Part shown: one piece after another, positions 53,701 through 61,914 of the stretch
Numbering within the stretch: position 1 is the first letter of the stretch
How the letters are laid out: each line of letters opens with the position of its first letter
DNA from: Streptomyces caelestis
GTDB taxonomy: Bacteria; Actinomycetota; Actinomycetes; Streptomycetales; Streptomycetaceae
Reading direction: 5' to 3'
Assembly: GCF_001279005.1 (NCBI RefSeq)
Contig: NZ_LGCN01000240.1
Span: forward strand, 1-64,000
DNA: 64,000 nucleotides
Notes under the pieces: model-generated
Databases searched by the model: none
What the model saw: the letters and a program-made list of their open reading frames with translations, nothing else
What the model was told of the DNA's origin: nothing
Made by a program: the position numbers and the translations under genes

Positions 53701-54219
53701 ACCGGTCGTCGGGGTGCACGGTCCGGTTTCGCGCGCGGCCGGGCCCGGGTGTCCGGTGGTGCGCCGCGCGGCCGGAAGGGTATCCGGTCCGTCCTCCCCG
53801 AGGAGCAGGTCGGCGGTCAGGGCGGTCAGGTGGTCCGGGACGGTCTGCCGGTCCGTGGAGTCGTGGACGACGGCGACGGCTCCCGAGTCCTCCAGGATGT
53901 GCAGCTGCCGCCCGGGCGGGCTGAGGCGGTCCAGCGGCACGACGGTCGCGCCGGCCCGGCGGATGCCGAGCATGACGCTCACCAGGCGCCAGGAGCGGGG
54001 GAGGCGGACGGCGACCGACCGCCCGGGGCCCACGCCCCTCGCGCGCAGCCGGTCGGCCACCCGGGCGGCGGCCCGGTCGAGTCCTGCGTAGTCGAGGACG
54101 ACCGCGCCGTCCTCGACGGCGGGTGCGTCGGGGGTCCGGCGGGCCTGGGCGAGGACGGCGTCGGCCAGCGAGCCGGGCGTCGCCCCGCGGTCGTGGTGCC
54201 GGGGGGTACGGTCGTCCAT
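44764..54219 (-). CDS. NRPS-PKS, A-T-C-A-T-KS-KR-T-TE with AT-less PKS module
   Basis: 3151 aa. A1 about 20-530 (code D-A-F-F-L-G-A-T-F-K, aliphatic type, Val/Ile-like); T1 Ser near 568; C about 645-1070 with HHVAVDG near 750; A2 about 1100-1570 (FDVSFQE; code D-V-Q-F-I-A-H-V-V-K, close to the Pro code DVQLIAHVVK); T2 near 1608; KS about 1720-2140 (SACSSS Cys near 1863, EAHGTG, LGHLGAA); no AT, only about 130 residues of linker before the KR structural part; KR with GGTGGIG near 2530; T3 GADSLTL near 2818; TE GWSFGAW near 2956. The start shares one base with the stop of the upstream gene (TGATG). Expected to join an aliphatic amino acid to Pro and extend with a reduced C2 unit, malonyl being supplied in trans. 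Confidence 0.92.
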   Translation of the reverse strand: MDDRTPRHHDRGATPGSLADAVLAQARRTPDAPAVEDGAVVLDYAGLDRAAARVADRLRARGVGPGRSVAVRLPRSWRLVSVMLGIRRAGATVVPLDRLSPPGRQLHILEDSGAVAVVHDSTDRQTVPDHLTALTADLLLGEDGPDTLPAARRTTGHPGPAARETGPCTPTTGFVFYTSGTTGRPKGVEVTDDGVLRLAAPGYIELGPGRRYGCLSNPAFDALSFEVWTPLLTGGTCVVLDEEEAGSPDRLAAALHERRIDTLFVTVALFNAVVEKVPDCFSRTGQVLLGGEQLNARVVRRWYADNPGSRTVLHNAYGPTEATTFALCHAVPRDFDGDTVPIGTPLPGTGVLLRTEDGRTAEPGEVAELLLSGPALARGYRNLPAETGRRFVRLPHGGGGEHRWYRTGDLVRQDADGLVSYVGRADRQVKVRGFRIEPGEVERQILALPAVRQAYVCTRRDDAGRNELLAFLTPGENLSYDAYDRHLAASLPSYMRPHHTHLVGELPLNANGKVDRSALLDAARAPWRGEHRDDVHVDAGRRRVLDLAEEVLAVTGLRPGDRWIPSGGDSLKALRFRFEALRRFAVDLPQELVLRADFAALADALLAPDATAGEHPPVPVTRASAAPATGEQERLWLMHRRDPADRSYDVPLAFRVDGAVDPEALRGALRRLVERHPALRTRLVPTPQGLTQQVGDPYDPWRPVGARDGEDPKTAAERFYAPAFDLGRGRLLRAAWLPHDGGGLILLHLHHVAVDGWSLGILFRDLAADYAAAVDGRPATAPRSPAVTTLDLAHWQRTWHDSPAYRRRRARLRAHYDEAGPSSPAPEADGAPAPRTARLLRTPIDLVRRGALDRLAARLGLTRFQVLLAAFAWSVYGVTGQSRPLVAAPVANRSRPEFDDVVGMFANTVLLPLATDPDGSLRSLLERHSGTARAVLDGQEVALADVLADHPFRDGGPLFDFLFVLENTEFSALRLPGCSVRPEHPRPLGAKCALTLSVVEHEAGFDCLWEYRDDFGADRAEAAARLFREALDRLIDEAGVTLRDLVAPYRHALPDPGRGAARTPDFTTVAEGFARQVRRTPDAPAVTGGRATLTYAELDARAAALAAELRPRLPADPEAPAAAALYLEPSAEHVVALLAAARLNLTVVPLDPSYPPSLLRHVLVQADPVCVLVAPGRAGALDALAPPGLPRHPVTLAGAPAPGRVPATPPHRALRPLYTLFTSGSTGTPKGVQVSDRTLCNLLTWQRTDGGLDRAAVTQQFSMLSFDVSFQEIFTTLCSGGLLRLVRPDWRQDVPALLEQLESGGAERVFLPYVALQLLAEHGARTGRYPSRLREVITAGEQLVCTDAIRRWFAGLDGARLFNHYGPTETHVVSGLCLEGDPAAWPLRPAIGRPVAGAVLRVVDDGGLPVPPGVTGRLLIGGPMATRCYLGDAGLNRTRFTDDPELGVLYRSGDLARFDTRGLLHYAGREDGQVKVSGHRLELGQVEAALLQYPGVTNAVVAAADGALVACLQYRDAEDPDPADLARHLSGLLPSYVRVGRFRRLTSLPRTPSGKLDRRAAPTAAGYDLRTPLAAAPAASALEGRLAALFEEATGKAVAVDRRYFDAGATSLDLMRFHLRCARESDLPFTVPDLFERGTIRELARLVEDRCASRPTEPTASGTDGPSRTNRAHRGPAPSDDPPADVTFPADDAPRTGAHAGAAGPADEPIAVVGMAVRLPGATDLAAFWDLVTSGGRGIEHFPAAGGRVGARSQLDGPLAFDPGRFTISPQEARLMDPQQRHLLMACAQALAHAGIAAPDLRRTGLVAACGENTYFQAVLREADPAALPDSFRLALHHEKDFLATKAAYHLGLTGPAFTVQSACSSSLVGVHVAAGLLRQGDADVMLAGGVLVDPDLTDGYTYRPQHIFSPDGHCRPFSADAAGTVGASGVGVVVLKPLAAARREGDTVYAVLTGSGLNNDGSAKPGYSAPSPAGQRAALRTALRRSGRVATEVGYVEAHGTGTRLGDPVEATALRQAYDLPDDARLALSSAKSQLGHLGAAAGVVGLVRAVLAVHHGIVPPTVDFDRLNPEIEDGPFRIPTAAEPWPDGTPRVAAVSSFGIGGTNAHLLLEKPDDPAVRDPYERPGPVPCLVLSSSSPAALRADARRIADYLDARPESYPQVLRHLQAGRPTLAHRAAAVCPDAVAAVSWLRSLDPADAPAPALPPVPERRVPAPGGDARELAEAWTAGHALVWPAGPAQAPWNFPPPAFDLAEYDFPRAAAPPPPAPFGPAPEDPGRLPADRWLHQLQWARLRRARTGTADAGRTVVVVAAPETGPAAWRGLERHYARVVRVRAGKALERHSGDRYDADPADAAQLAAVLADVTTTSGTHGVDWLHALPLAIDGEVGERSLETARRACLDTVAALCRALADVPDERRPRVWLLSQGAQPVIGAVRRPEAGLLAAAVEIPRQELRLAFRWADLPGADPAAWVPHLSGLLLDDTLTQRVVALRDGYWWYRQAQPVAAPPADDGGGQWPTAVGTHLILGGTGGIGTSVAARLLREPDNRVVLMARRAVPPTALRPWAERVSVVEADLADEDLDRIEERLAPHLHGLAGIVHAAGTAAGALLVRRDPAAAGRATAAKLRGALLVERLIARHGPDHVVHCSSMAALLGGVGQFDYAAANGLLDAFAHYLPDGDTGRTVRCGIGWDAWREVGMAQGALSRDARHQRHLAVALAPEEGVQVFEQALSLRLPHLMVSTTPLEEARRFYEPARAASGAHGGPPHGGGAGTPASGHLPPAADEAPADLAAELTAAVCELLGVAGLDPEASLYDLGADSLTLLELVDEVKRRYGADLDLSRLSHRVSLTEILGHLGAAARRFPADGAEVEVDVWQRGDAHDVLCLLHPVGGDIQAYRPLVSALDERLTVCLIADPALRAPGGPARSISDRAGRYLEAVRATFPDPGRRLSLAGWSFGAWTALSMASVAERAGRPVHGLYLLDPPPPAAGAAAAAYDDRQVDAVFARELSGNRTGGLSERGRDYAERLARCCRANLAAMAGHRLPRLTDTPATVWLAGRPVWDVTSLAPGPAAATDWEPHLPTPPRVLHVDADHYALVAPPHVRAVAAAIEEDLARRAPADHRPDAREGARGPTGPPAPQGDGRPFPAPLH

Positions 54220-57200
54220 CACACCGCCCCCGCCCGGGAGGAGGCGGAGGGCGTCGCCCGTGGTCCGGCCGCGTGTGCCGGGGCGCCGTGGTGGGCGAGT
54301 TCGGCGGCGAGTATCCCGGCGACCCGGGCGGCCCCGGCGCTCTCCAGCATCTCCCAGTGGTCGCAGTCCACTGCCTCCGCCCGGAACCCTCCCCGGGCCC
54401 GGGAGCGCCAGAAGTCGCGCACCTCGGCGTGGAGTGGCGTGTCCCGGCCGCCGGGGACGGCCTGGGCGAGGACGACCCGTGCCGGGGAGCCGGCGGGCAC
54501 GTGGTCGCGGGCGGTCAGACGGTTGTGGTTGTAGACGCGGAAGTACCGCTCCACCTGTGCGTCGTCGATGCCGGGGTACATCCCGTTGAACCTCACGAGT
54601 TTGTCGCGGAACTCGGCCATGTCCACGGCGGTGATCCCCGCGCGGGCGGCTTCGTCCGCGGTGGCCTGGGTGTCGAGGAGGACGACGCCGACGTCGGTGC
54701 GTCCCGTCCGGGCGAGCAGCCGCCCCATCTCGTGGGCGACGAGGCCGCCGTAGGACAGGCCGGTCAGGACCACCGGGCCGCCGTCCAGGGGCCCCAGGAG
54801 CCGTAGGTACTCCTCGGCCATGGCCTCCACCGTGGGCAGGGCGTCCTCGCCGGGGTTCACGCCCGGGGACTGGATCCCGTACACGCCCACCGCGTCGGGC
54901 AGGAGCGTGGCCAGCGGGAGGTAGCAGAACGCGGTGCCCCCCGCCGGGTGCACGCAGACGACCCGGGCGCCCCGGCCGGGGCGGAACTCGATGACGCTGC
55001 CCGGTGCGCGGTGGGCGGCGTCGTCGCGCAGCAGTGCGCCGAGGGACTCGATGGTGGGGCGCAGCATGATCTCGGCCACGGGTATCCGACGGCCGAAGGT
55101 CTCGGCGACGGCGTGGGCCACCTTGATCGCGGACAGGGAGGTCCCCCCCACGTCGAAGAAGTTGTCGGTGATGCCCATGCCGGGGTGCGACAGGACGTCC
55201 CGCCATATCCGGTACAGGGCGTGCTCGACGTGGTCGCGCGGGTTCGCCGTGTTGACCTGGTCCGTCTCCTGTTCCCGGGCGAGGCGCAGCAGTTGTGGGC
55301 GGTCCAGCTTGCCGCTGCGGTTGAGCGGGAGTGCGGGCAGGTCGGCGAAGACCGCCGGGACCATGTAGTCGGGCAGCCGGCGCGCCAGGGCGGTGCGCCA
55401 CTCGTGGGTGCTGCGGGGCGGGGCGGTGCCCCGGCCGATCCCGGCGACCAGCCGGGGCCTGCCGGTGGCGTCGCGGTCGGCCAGCACCACGGCCTCGCGG
55501 ACGCCGGGCAGGGCGGTGAGCGCCGCCTCGATCTCGGCGGGCTCGATCCTGAAGCCCCGGAGTTTGACCTGGTCGTCGGCGCGTCCGACGTAGTGCGCGT
55601 GGCCGTCCGGCAGGCGCCGGGCGAGGTCCCCGGTGCGGTAGACGCGCTCGCCCGGCACGAACGGGTCGGGCAGGAAGCGTTCCTCGGTCAGGTCGGGACG
55701 GTTGAGGTAGCCGCGGGCCAGGCATGCGCCGCCGAGGTACACCTCCCCCACCACGCCGGGCGGGACCGGCTGCATCCGGGAGTCCAGTACGTACAGGCGG
55801 GTGCGGGGCAACGGGCGCCCGATCGGGCACTGCCGTTCCAGCGGCCGGGGGTCGTAGTAAGCGGTGCTGTAGAGCGTGGCTTCGGTCGGACCGTACCCGA
55901 AGCAGATCCGCAGACCCGGCAGGTGCCGCGTCATGCGGTGCAGCGCGGCCTCGGTGAGCGACTCGACCCCGGTCAGCAGCTTGCGCAGCCTCAGCCCCCG
56001 CAGTCGCCGGGCGGGATCCTCGTCGATCCACTTGACGTAGGCCGGGGGCAGGAAGGCCTGTTCGACGCCGTGCTCGCGCATCCAGTCCAGGAGTGCCTCG
56101 GGATCGCCGCGCACTTCCTCGGGGACGATGTGCAGCACGCCCCCGGTGGTCAGCGGCAGCAGCAGTTCGTGCACCGACGCGTCGAAGCCGATGCCGGACC
56201 AGGCGGAGCCGGCCTCACCGGCGGGCGTCCCCATGCGGGTCTGCCAGGCGGCGAACAGGTTGAGCACGCTGCGGTGCTCGACGGCCACGCCCTTGGGCCG
56301 GCCCGTGGACCCGGAGGTGAAGATCACGTACGCGAGCCGGTCCGGCGCGTGTTCGACTGCGGGGGGCCGCCCGCCGGTCGCGCCCTCCGCCTCGACCGAT
56401 TCCAGGTCCAGCCACCCGGCCGGCCGCTGGGCGGCGTCGTGGTCGCTGAGCACCACCGGGCAGGCGGCGTCCTCGACCATGTCGGCCAGGCGGTCCTGGG
56501 GCTGGCCGGGGTCGAGCGGGAGGTAGGCGGCACCCGACTTGAGGATGCCGAGGACGCCCACCACCAGGTCGCAGCCGCGGGTCGCGTGCAGCCCGACGAC
56601 GTCCCCCGGGCGGACGGACCGGGCGACGAGGGCGTGGGCGAGGCGGTTGGCCCGCCGTTCCAGCGCGGCGTAGTCCAGGAACCGGTCGTGGCACCGGACC
56701 GCCGGCTGCTCCGGGCGCGCGCGCACCTGGGCCTCGAAGAGTTCGACGAGCCCGGACGCCGACTCGAAGGGCACCGCCGTGGCGCCGTCGGCCGCCTCCT
56801 GCGGCGCCGCGTCCCGTTCGGCCGGCGCGGGGGTCCCGCCCTTGCCGCGGTCCGGACCGTCCTCGTCGCGCGCCGCGGCGTCCCAGCCGGTGATGAGGCG
56901 GCGGCGCTCCCGCTCCCCCATCAGCTCCAGCGCGGCGATCTCGCGGTCGGGGTGGCGTGCCATGTCGGTGAGCAGGCGCCTCAGGTGGTCCGCCCACCGC
57001 TGGGCGGTGGCATGGTCGAACAGCGCCGTCGCGTAGTCGAGGTGGCCGACGAGCCGTCCGTCCGTCTCGGCCGCCGAGAACGCGAGGTCGAACTTCGCCG
57101 GGGCACGGTCGATCGGCAGCGGCGCGGCCTCCACACCGGGCAGGTGCAGAAGGCCGCCGCGGTCGGGCTGCCAGGCCAGCATGGTCTGGAAGACGGGCGA

Positions 57201-58307
57201 ATGGGCCGCACTGCGCGGCGGGTTCACCAGTTCGACGACCCGCTCGAAGGGCAGGTCCTGGTGCGCGAGGCCGTCACGGACGACGGCCCGCGTCCGGGTG
57301 AGGGCCTCTGCGGCGGTGGGTGAGCCGGACAGGTCGACCCGCAGGGCCAGGGAGTTGACGAGGAAGCCGATGAGATGTGCGGCGCCCGGGCCCCGCCGGT
57401 TGGCGACCGGACTTCCGACAACGATGTCGGATTCGCCCGTCAGCCGTGACAGCAACACCGCCCATCCGGTCAGAACGGCGACGAAGAGGGTGCCGCCGTG
57501 CCGCCGTGCCAGTGCCCGCAGGGCCGTCGTGGTCCCGGCGTCGAGGGCGAACTCGACCCGCCCTCCCGCGAAGTCCTGCTCCGGCGGGCGGGGCCGGTCC
57601 GTGGGAAGGTCCAGCAGGGGGGGCGCACCGTCCAGGGCATGCCGCCAGTACGCCTCCTGTCCGGCGAGGGCGCCGCGGAGCACGGCCTCGCGCCGGGTTC
57701 GGGCGTGGTCGGTGTACTGGTGCTCCAGGGGAGGCAGAGGGCTTGGGGTCCCCTGGAGCAACGCCTCGTACACCTGGCCGAGTTCCCGCATCATGACGTC
57801 CATCGACCGGCCGTCGTAGACGCTGTGGTGGAACGTCAGCAGCAGTGCGTGGTGGTCCCGGCCGAGCACGACGAGACGGCCCCGTGCCAGCGGGCCGGCC
57901 GCCAGGTCGAACGACGCGTCGGCTTCGTCGGCCTGGACCGCGGCCAGGCGTGCGGCGGGATCGTCCGCGCCGGTGAGGTCCTCGACCGTCAACGCGTAGC
58001 CCGCGCCGGGCGGGTCGACGTACTGGAACACGGCTCCGGCGTCCTCCACCAGCCGCGTGCGCAGGGCTTCGTGGCGGTCGCTCAGCACGTCCAGCGCCCG
58101 CTGGAGGACGTCGCGGCGAAGCGGACCGCGCAGTGAGTGACAGACCGTCTCGTTGTAGGCGGACACCCCACCGGGTAACTGCGCCAGGAACCACAGCCGC
58201 TGCTGGGCGAAGGAGGCCGGATGGATCCGTACCGCCGGATCGGCGACGGGCCCCGCACTGAGGGGCGGGGGCGAGGAGACGGGAGCGGCACGGCGGGTGT
58301 TCCGCAT
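54219..58307 (-). CDS. NRPS, C-A-T-TE
   Basis: 1362 aa. C about 35-470 (FHHSVYDG near 162, intact HHxxxDG); A about 520-1000 (FTSGSTGRPKG, FDASVHE near 707, GYGPTEATLYS; code read as D-A-H-F-L-G-G-L-Y-K, nearest to branched-chain codes but with an unusual His at position 239); T GGTSLSA near 1056; TE from about 1090 with GLSYGGL near 1183 and late His in DHWEML. It starts with a condensation domain, so it needs an upstream acyl or peptidyl donor, yet it ends with its own thioesterase. ATG 58307 is the first start preceding conserved sequence. First gene of the third biosynthetic operon. Confidence 0.9.
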   Translation of the reverse strand: MRNTRRAAPVSSPPPLSAGPVADPAVRIHPASFAQQRLWFLAQLPGGVSAYNETVCHSLRGPLRRDVLQRALDVLSDRHEALRTRLVEDAGAVFQYVDPPGAGYALTVEDLTGADDPAARLAAVQADEADASFDLAAGPLARGRLVVLGRDHHALLLTFHHSVYDGRSMDVMMRELGQVYEALLQGTPSPLPPLEHQYTDHARTRREAVLRGALAGQEAYWRHALDGAPPLLDLPTDRPRPPEQDFAGGRVEFALDAGTTTALRALARRHGGTLFVAVLTGWAVLLSRLTGESDIVVGSPVANRRGPGAAHLIGFLVNSLALRVDLSGSPTAAEALTRTRAVVRDGLAHQDLPFERVVELVNPPRSAAHSPVFQTMLAWQPDRGGLLHLPGVEAAPLPIDRAPAKFDLAFSAAETDGRLVGHLDYATALFDHATAQRWADHLRRLLTDMARHPDREIAALELMGERERRRLITGWDAAARDEDGPDRGKGGTPAPAERDAAPQEAADGATAVPFESASGLVELFEAQVRARPEQPAVRCHDRFLDYAALERRANRLAHALVARSVRPGDVVGLHATRGCDLVVGVLGILKSGAAYLPLDPGQPQDRLADMVEDAACPVVLSDHDAAQRPAGWLDLESVEAEGATGGRPPAVEHAPDRLAYVIFTSGSTGRPKGVAVEHRSVLNLFAAWQTRMGTPAGEAGSAWSGIGFDASVHELLLPLTTGGVLHIVPEEVRGDPEALLDWMREHGVEQAFLPPAYVKWIDEDPARRLRGLRLRKLLTGVESLTEAALHRMTRHLPGLRICFGYGPTEATLYSTAYYDPRPLERQCPIGRPLPRTRLYVLDSRMQPVPPGVVGEVYLGGACLARGYLNRPDLTEERFLPDPFVPGERVYRTGDLARRLPDGHAHYVGRADDQVKLRGFRIEPAEIEAALTALPGVREAVVLADRDATGRPRLVAGIGRGTAPPRSTHEWRTALARRLPDYMVPAVFADLPALPLNRSGKLDRPQLLRLAREQETDQVNTANPRDHVEHALYRIWRDVLSHPGMGITDNFFDVGGTSLSAIKVAHAVAETFGRRIPVAEIMLRPTIESLGALLRDDAAHRAPGSVIEFRPGRGARVVCVHPAGGTAFCYLPLATLLPDAVGVYGIQSPGVNPGEDALPTVEAMAEEYLRLLGPLDGGPVVLTGLSYGGLVAHEMGRLLARTGRTDVGVVLLDTQATADEAARAGITAVDMAEFRDKLVRFNGMYPGIDDAQVERYFRVYNHNRLTARDHVPAGSPARVVLAQAVPGGRDTPLHAEVRDFWRSRARGGFRAEAVDCDHWEMLESAGAARVAGILAAELAHHGAPAHAAGPRATPSASSRAGAV

Positions 58308-59370
58308 CGGCGGTATTCGACCTTTCCTGTCCTGTGCGACGGGATATGGGCCCGGTGGCGCGGGATCACCGCGGGCGGGGTGTCCGGGCCGTTCCGGGAA
58401 GTCGGGGATCGCCGCCCCGACGGCTCGGGGAGCACGGCGGTGACCACGGCTCCGGCTGCGACGACGAAGCGTGCGAACGGGACACCGGCGAGGCGCCCAC
58501 GCCCCACAAGGGGGCCTTCTCGTTGACACGCTGCCGGGAAAACAGGGGCGACGACTTCGCTGCCGCGTCTTTACGGCTCGGCCGCCCCGCCCGGTCAGAG
58601 GGGAGGAAAGAAATACGGCACTACCCGTTGGTCAGGGCCCCTCCACAGACTTCATGACGGATCGGTCGGCGGCGCGGCCCTGAATCGCTTCCGATCCGTT
58701 TCGGCACCGCGTCGGCGTGAAGCGATCTTCGACCAACACCCAAGCCCTGTCAATGACGACTTCCATGGGAGCCGCTTTCCGCGCAATGGTGAGAAACATG
58801 CGAGAGGTGGCACGCCGGTGCAGGCACCGTGCCGAATCGGGCGCATTACCGCCATTCGCCGATGTCGACGTCCGCCACCTGCCACGATGCCTCCCGGTGA
58901 GGGACCACCCCTCGACCGGCGACCACACAGGACACCCGGACGGGGACTCAGAGTGATCGATTTTGCCGACGGGTGATCGGCACTCGGTCGAGAATCAATG
59001 ACGCCCTGCTCGCCTCGGGAACACTCGACTGCCCGATATCCAGCTCACGCGCATTCATATGTGCCGTCCGGCCGACCGCTACGGTCGAGCCGATTCCTCA
59101 TGAGATTTGCCGAATCTCTTTCCTCATGCGTATCGGCAGGCCGACAGGGAGCCGTTTCCCACCTGACGGACGGTTGGACCGGTGCTCCCGGCAGCGAACA
59201 CGAAGCCCTTGATGAACGGATTCACGACCAAGATCACCAGCTCACCAGGAGCTTTCGCGTGTTTTCCACCCGTCCGGTATCGATCTGTCCAGCCGCGCTC
59301 TGCGGCACCTCTCCGGCCCTTCCCCCCTCGCCGCCGTCGGGTCGGCCCCGGTGACGGCGCCCGGCCTTTG
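58308..59370. other. Long non-coding stretch upstream of the third operon
   Basis: About 1 kb without a convincing gene. The part at about 58700-59240 is visibly less GC-rich than the coding regions, as expected for promoter DNA. It should hold the promoter of the 58307 operon. I found no palindrome, riboswitch or small gene (for example an MbtH homologue) in it. Confidence 0.5.
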
Positions 59371-59374
59371 GCCG

Positions 59375-59760
59375 GCGGGCCTTGGCTCCTGATCTTGGGC
59401 ACGGGTTGTGCGGCTTTGGTCAGCGTGGTCGACGTCGTTCGGAGTGCTTGCTCGGAGGCGGTCGGGCTGCGACGGCCGAGGCGGGAGTGGCGTCGGAGGG
59501 CGTTGTAGTGGTGAGTCGGCGAAAGCGGTCCGGGCGGGCCCGGCGCTCGGCGTCCCGGACCCGGCGGTCCTGGAGGATCCCCCCGTTCGCAGGTCGCGTT
59601 GAACGACTCGGCGAGTGCGTTGTCCGCGACCGGGCCCCGTGATCGCTGTGGAAAACGGTGCCGGGGAGGCTGCCGCGGGTCCGTTCAGCCGTGTGCGGGG
59701 CGTCGATGACGGGGCAGGCCCTCATGTGGTGCGGGCAGGCCCGCATGTGGTCCGCGATCG
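59375..59760 (-). pseudogene. IS3-family transposase OrfB C-terminal remnant
   Basis: On the minus strand TVFHSDHG (second catalytic Asp region), DNALAESFNAT (catalytic Glu region), then RRHSRLGRRSP and ALRTTSTTLTKAA match the end of IS3-family OrfB, but successive pieces lie in different frames. The N-terminal half and OrfA are absent. Confidence 0.7.
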
Positions 59761-59976
59761 CCCACTCCGCCAGGCGGCGCGACAGTCTGCCGGAGCCGGC
59801 CGACCGGCCTGTGGGCGCCGACGGACCTCCTTGGACGACAGGGCCGCAGATGCCCGAGGGACCCGGACGTTCCGGGGCACCGAGGCGGCGCCGCTCCGAT
59901 CAGATCCGATGGTGATCGATGACAGGGTGTGCCGACGGGTGGGGCCCGTTCCTTCGTGCGGAAGGGGCTCTCGGCG

Positions 59977-60430
59977 GCGAACCCGGTCCACGAGCGGGTC
60001 TCGACCGACCGGCAGAGCCTCGCCCCGGAGGGGGACGCGGGGCTCCAGCCGCCTTCACCCGGCCCGGCACCCGGAGTTCGGCGAGCCGCTGACCTGCGCG
60101 CGGCCGGGCGACGTCGTGCACCTCTCTGAGATGTTCCGCCTTGTGCGCGGCGCCCAGCCCATCCTCGACTCGCTCGACGTCCTCCACCGCGACCGTCCCG
60201 CCCTGCCCGTCCACGGCGGGACCGCGGGCCGCCGAGGCCAAAGGCGGCAAGGGCGTCCGCCGTCCGGCCATCACGGCTGCGCAGACCGGCACCGTTCGCA
60301 CCGCATGCCCGGAGGGCCGGTCCGTCGACGCCCCGGCCCGCGAGTACGGGGCGGCCGCGGCGCCGTCCCTACGGCCGTCGCCGCTCTCCTGTCCGAGCGC
60401 ACCGCCGGCCGTGCCGACCACGGTTCCATC
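59977..60430 (+). pseudogene. Serine recombinase (resolvase) remnant
   Basis: Pieces in three frames together follow a resolvase: HERVSTDRQSLA (nucleophile Ser region, from about 59989), GDVVHLSEMFRLVRG and LDVLHRDRPAL (60111-60200), then AAEAKGGKGVRRPA and TACPEGRSVDAPAREYG (60228-60345) and AVPTAVAALL as the C-terminal HTH. Several frameshifts; inactive. Confidence 0.65.
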
Positions 60431-60663
60431 GGCCCCCGGGACCGTGCCCCGCATCCACCGGACCAGGAACCGGGCCGAAACGGCCGTCCGCTTCGCCGGC
60501 CGGGGCCACATCACCGGGGTCGCCGGCACGGCCGCGACGGCCTGAACACGGACCGGGACCGCAGGCCCTCGCTCCCCGACACGCCATCGGACGCCCAAGA
60601 AGCCGACAACGTGGCAACGCCCGAGGAACGGTCCGGGACCGCCGAGTTCGAGGACGTGCTTCT

Positions 60664-61794
60664 TCAGACGGAGGGGCGACGTTGTGGTGCGGATGCGGCC
60701 GGCGTCATGTCCGGCAAGTAGTGACGGACGAAGAGGGTGGCGACCAGGTCCCGCCGACTGCGGACGCCCGTCTTGTCGAACACCGCCTTCAGATGGTCCT
60801 GGACCGTGTGCGGTGACAAGCCGGCACTACGGCTGATGTCGACCGTGGACCGCCCTCGCAACACCAGGGCCATGATGTCCCTCTCACGAGGGGTCAGCCC
60901 GTATGCCGCGGCAATCAGCGCGATGCGCTCGGCGGGACCGGCCTGTTCGACGACGACGGCGGTGCGGGCCGAGGTCGTCGTGGGTTCCTCCAGGCGCCAG
61001 GCGTGCAACCGTACCCGGCCGTGCCTACGGCTGTGCATCCACGAAGTGTGGGAGGGCGCGGCCCCTGCGGCCCGCACCGCCGCTGCCACCGCGTACACGG
61101 CGGGAGGCAGTCCGCGGTCACCGGATGGCACGTCGTCGGTGTGGACCAGGTCGTCGAACCACATGGCCACGGTGGGCGTCGCATGGACCACCTGGTGGTC
61201 GCCGTCCAGCAGCACCAGTCCCGGCGCCGTCTCCGAGACGTTCTCCTCGGCGAGCCGCGTCAGGTGCAGCCGGCGCAGTGCGCTCCCCAGCGGCTGGACC
61301 AGCGACGCCGCCACAGCCAGTTCCGGAGAGCCGAACGGGGGCGAGTCGTCCGCGCGGCCCATGACCAGGGCGCCCCACGCCCCGTGTCGGTCCCGCAACA
61401 GCACACGTAACTCGTCGCGGAAATTCAGGGGCCGCATGATGTCGCGGTACCGGGGACTGAGGTCGAGGTTCCCGCTCGTCTCCCGGCTGAGCAGGCCCAC
61501 CGGCGTCGGTCTGGCCGCCAGATCCGACAGGTCGTTGGCATCCCCCTCGCGGTACTCGATGTCGAGCATGCGCGGCATCATGGCGGGCGGCAGGCCGTCC
61601 CGGTAGTCACCGCCGGTGTTCATCAACGTCTGCGGGTCCACGGTCACACAGGCGTATACGTCGAACCGCAGCACGGGCCGTACGACCCGTTTCACCGCAT
61701 CGAAGAAATCCTCGATACTCCGCGCGGACTGCGCCGCCCGTGCCACCGCGTCCCCGATTCCGCCGACCCGCGTTACTCCTCCGTGGCGCCTCAT
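60664..61794 (-). CDS. LuxR-type transcriptional regulator
   Basis: 376 aa. The C-terminal HTH spans about residues 297-355: LTPRERDIMALVLRGRSTVDISRSAGLSPHTVQDHLKAVFDKTGV, a full LuxR/GerE motif. The first 180 residues look like a GAF sensor domain (FFDAVKRVVRPVLRFDVYACVTVD ... WGALVMGRA), followed by a PAS-like part (APGLVLLDGDHQVVHATPTVAMWF). Cytoplasmic one-component regulator; ligand unknown. No ribosome site before ATG 61794, so the message may be leaderless or the start internal. It lies 2.4 kb from the third operon with mobile-element relics between, so a link to that cluster is only possible. Confidence 0.85.
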   Translation of the reverse strand: MRRHGGVTRVGGIGDAVARAAQSARSIEDFFDAVKRVVRPVLRFDVYACVTVDPQTLMNTGGDYRDGLPPAMMPRMLDIEYREGDANDLSDLAARPTPVGLLSRETSGNLDLSPRYRDIMRPLNFRDELRVLLRDRHGAWGALVMGRADDSPPFGSPELAVAASLVQPLGSALRRLHLTRLAEENVSETAPGLVLLDGDHQVVHATPTVAMWFDDLVHTDDVPSGDRGLPPAVYAVAAAVRAAGAAPSHTSWMHSRRHGRVRLHAWRLEEPTTTSARTAVVVEQAGPAERIALIAAAYGLTPRERDIMALVLRGRSTVDISRSAGLSPHTVQDHLKAVFDKTGVRSRRDLVATLFVRHYLPDMTPAASAPQRRPSV

Positions 61795-61914
61795 GGTCCG
61801 AGGCTAAGCGTGTACAACGGTTCCCGAGCCCGGTTTGCGCAGGTACTCGTGCCTCCGCTTCCGTGCCCGGGAACCGTCGGTGTCCGAGACGCTCGATCGA
61901 CGCCTCGGTACAGG

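Noticed and set aside
54220..56031. The 44764 frame continues open to 56031, suggesting a 3755-residue protein.
   Set aside because: The extra N-terminal part is shadow of the C-A-T-TE gene in another frame; the first A domain begins just after ATG 54219.
58632..58928. Small open frames on both strands in the 58.3-59.4 kb gap, one of 98 codons on the minus strand.
   Set aside because: No ribosome site, no recognisable motif and composition consistent with non-coding DNA.
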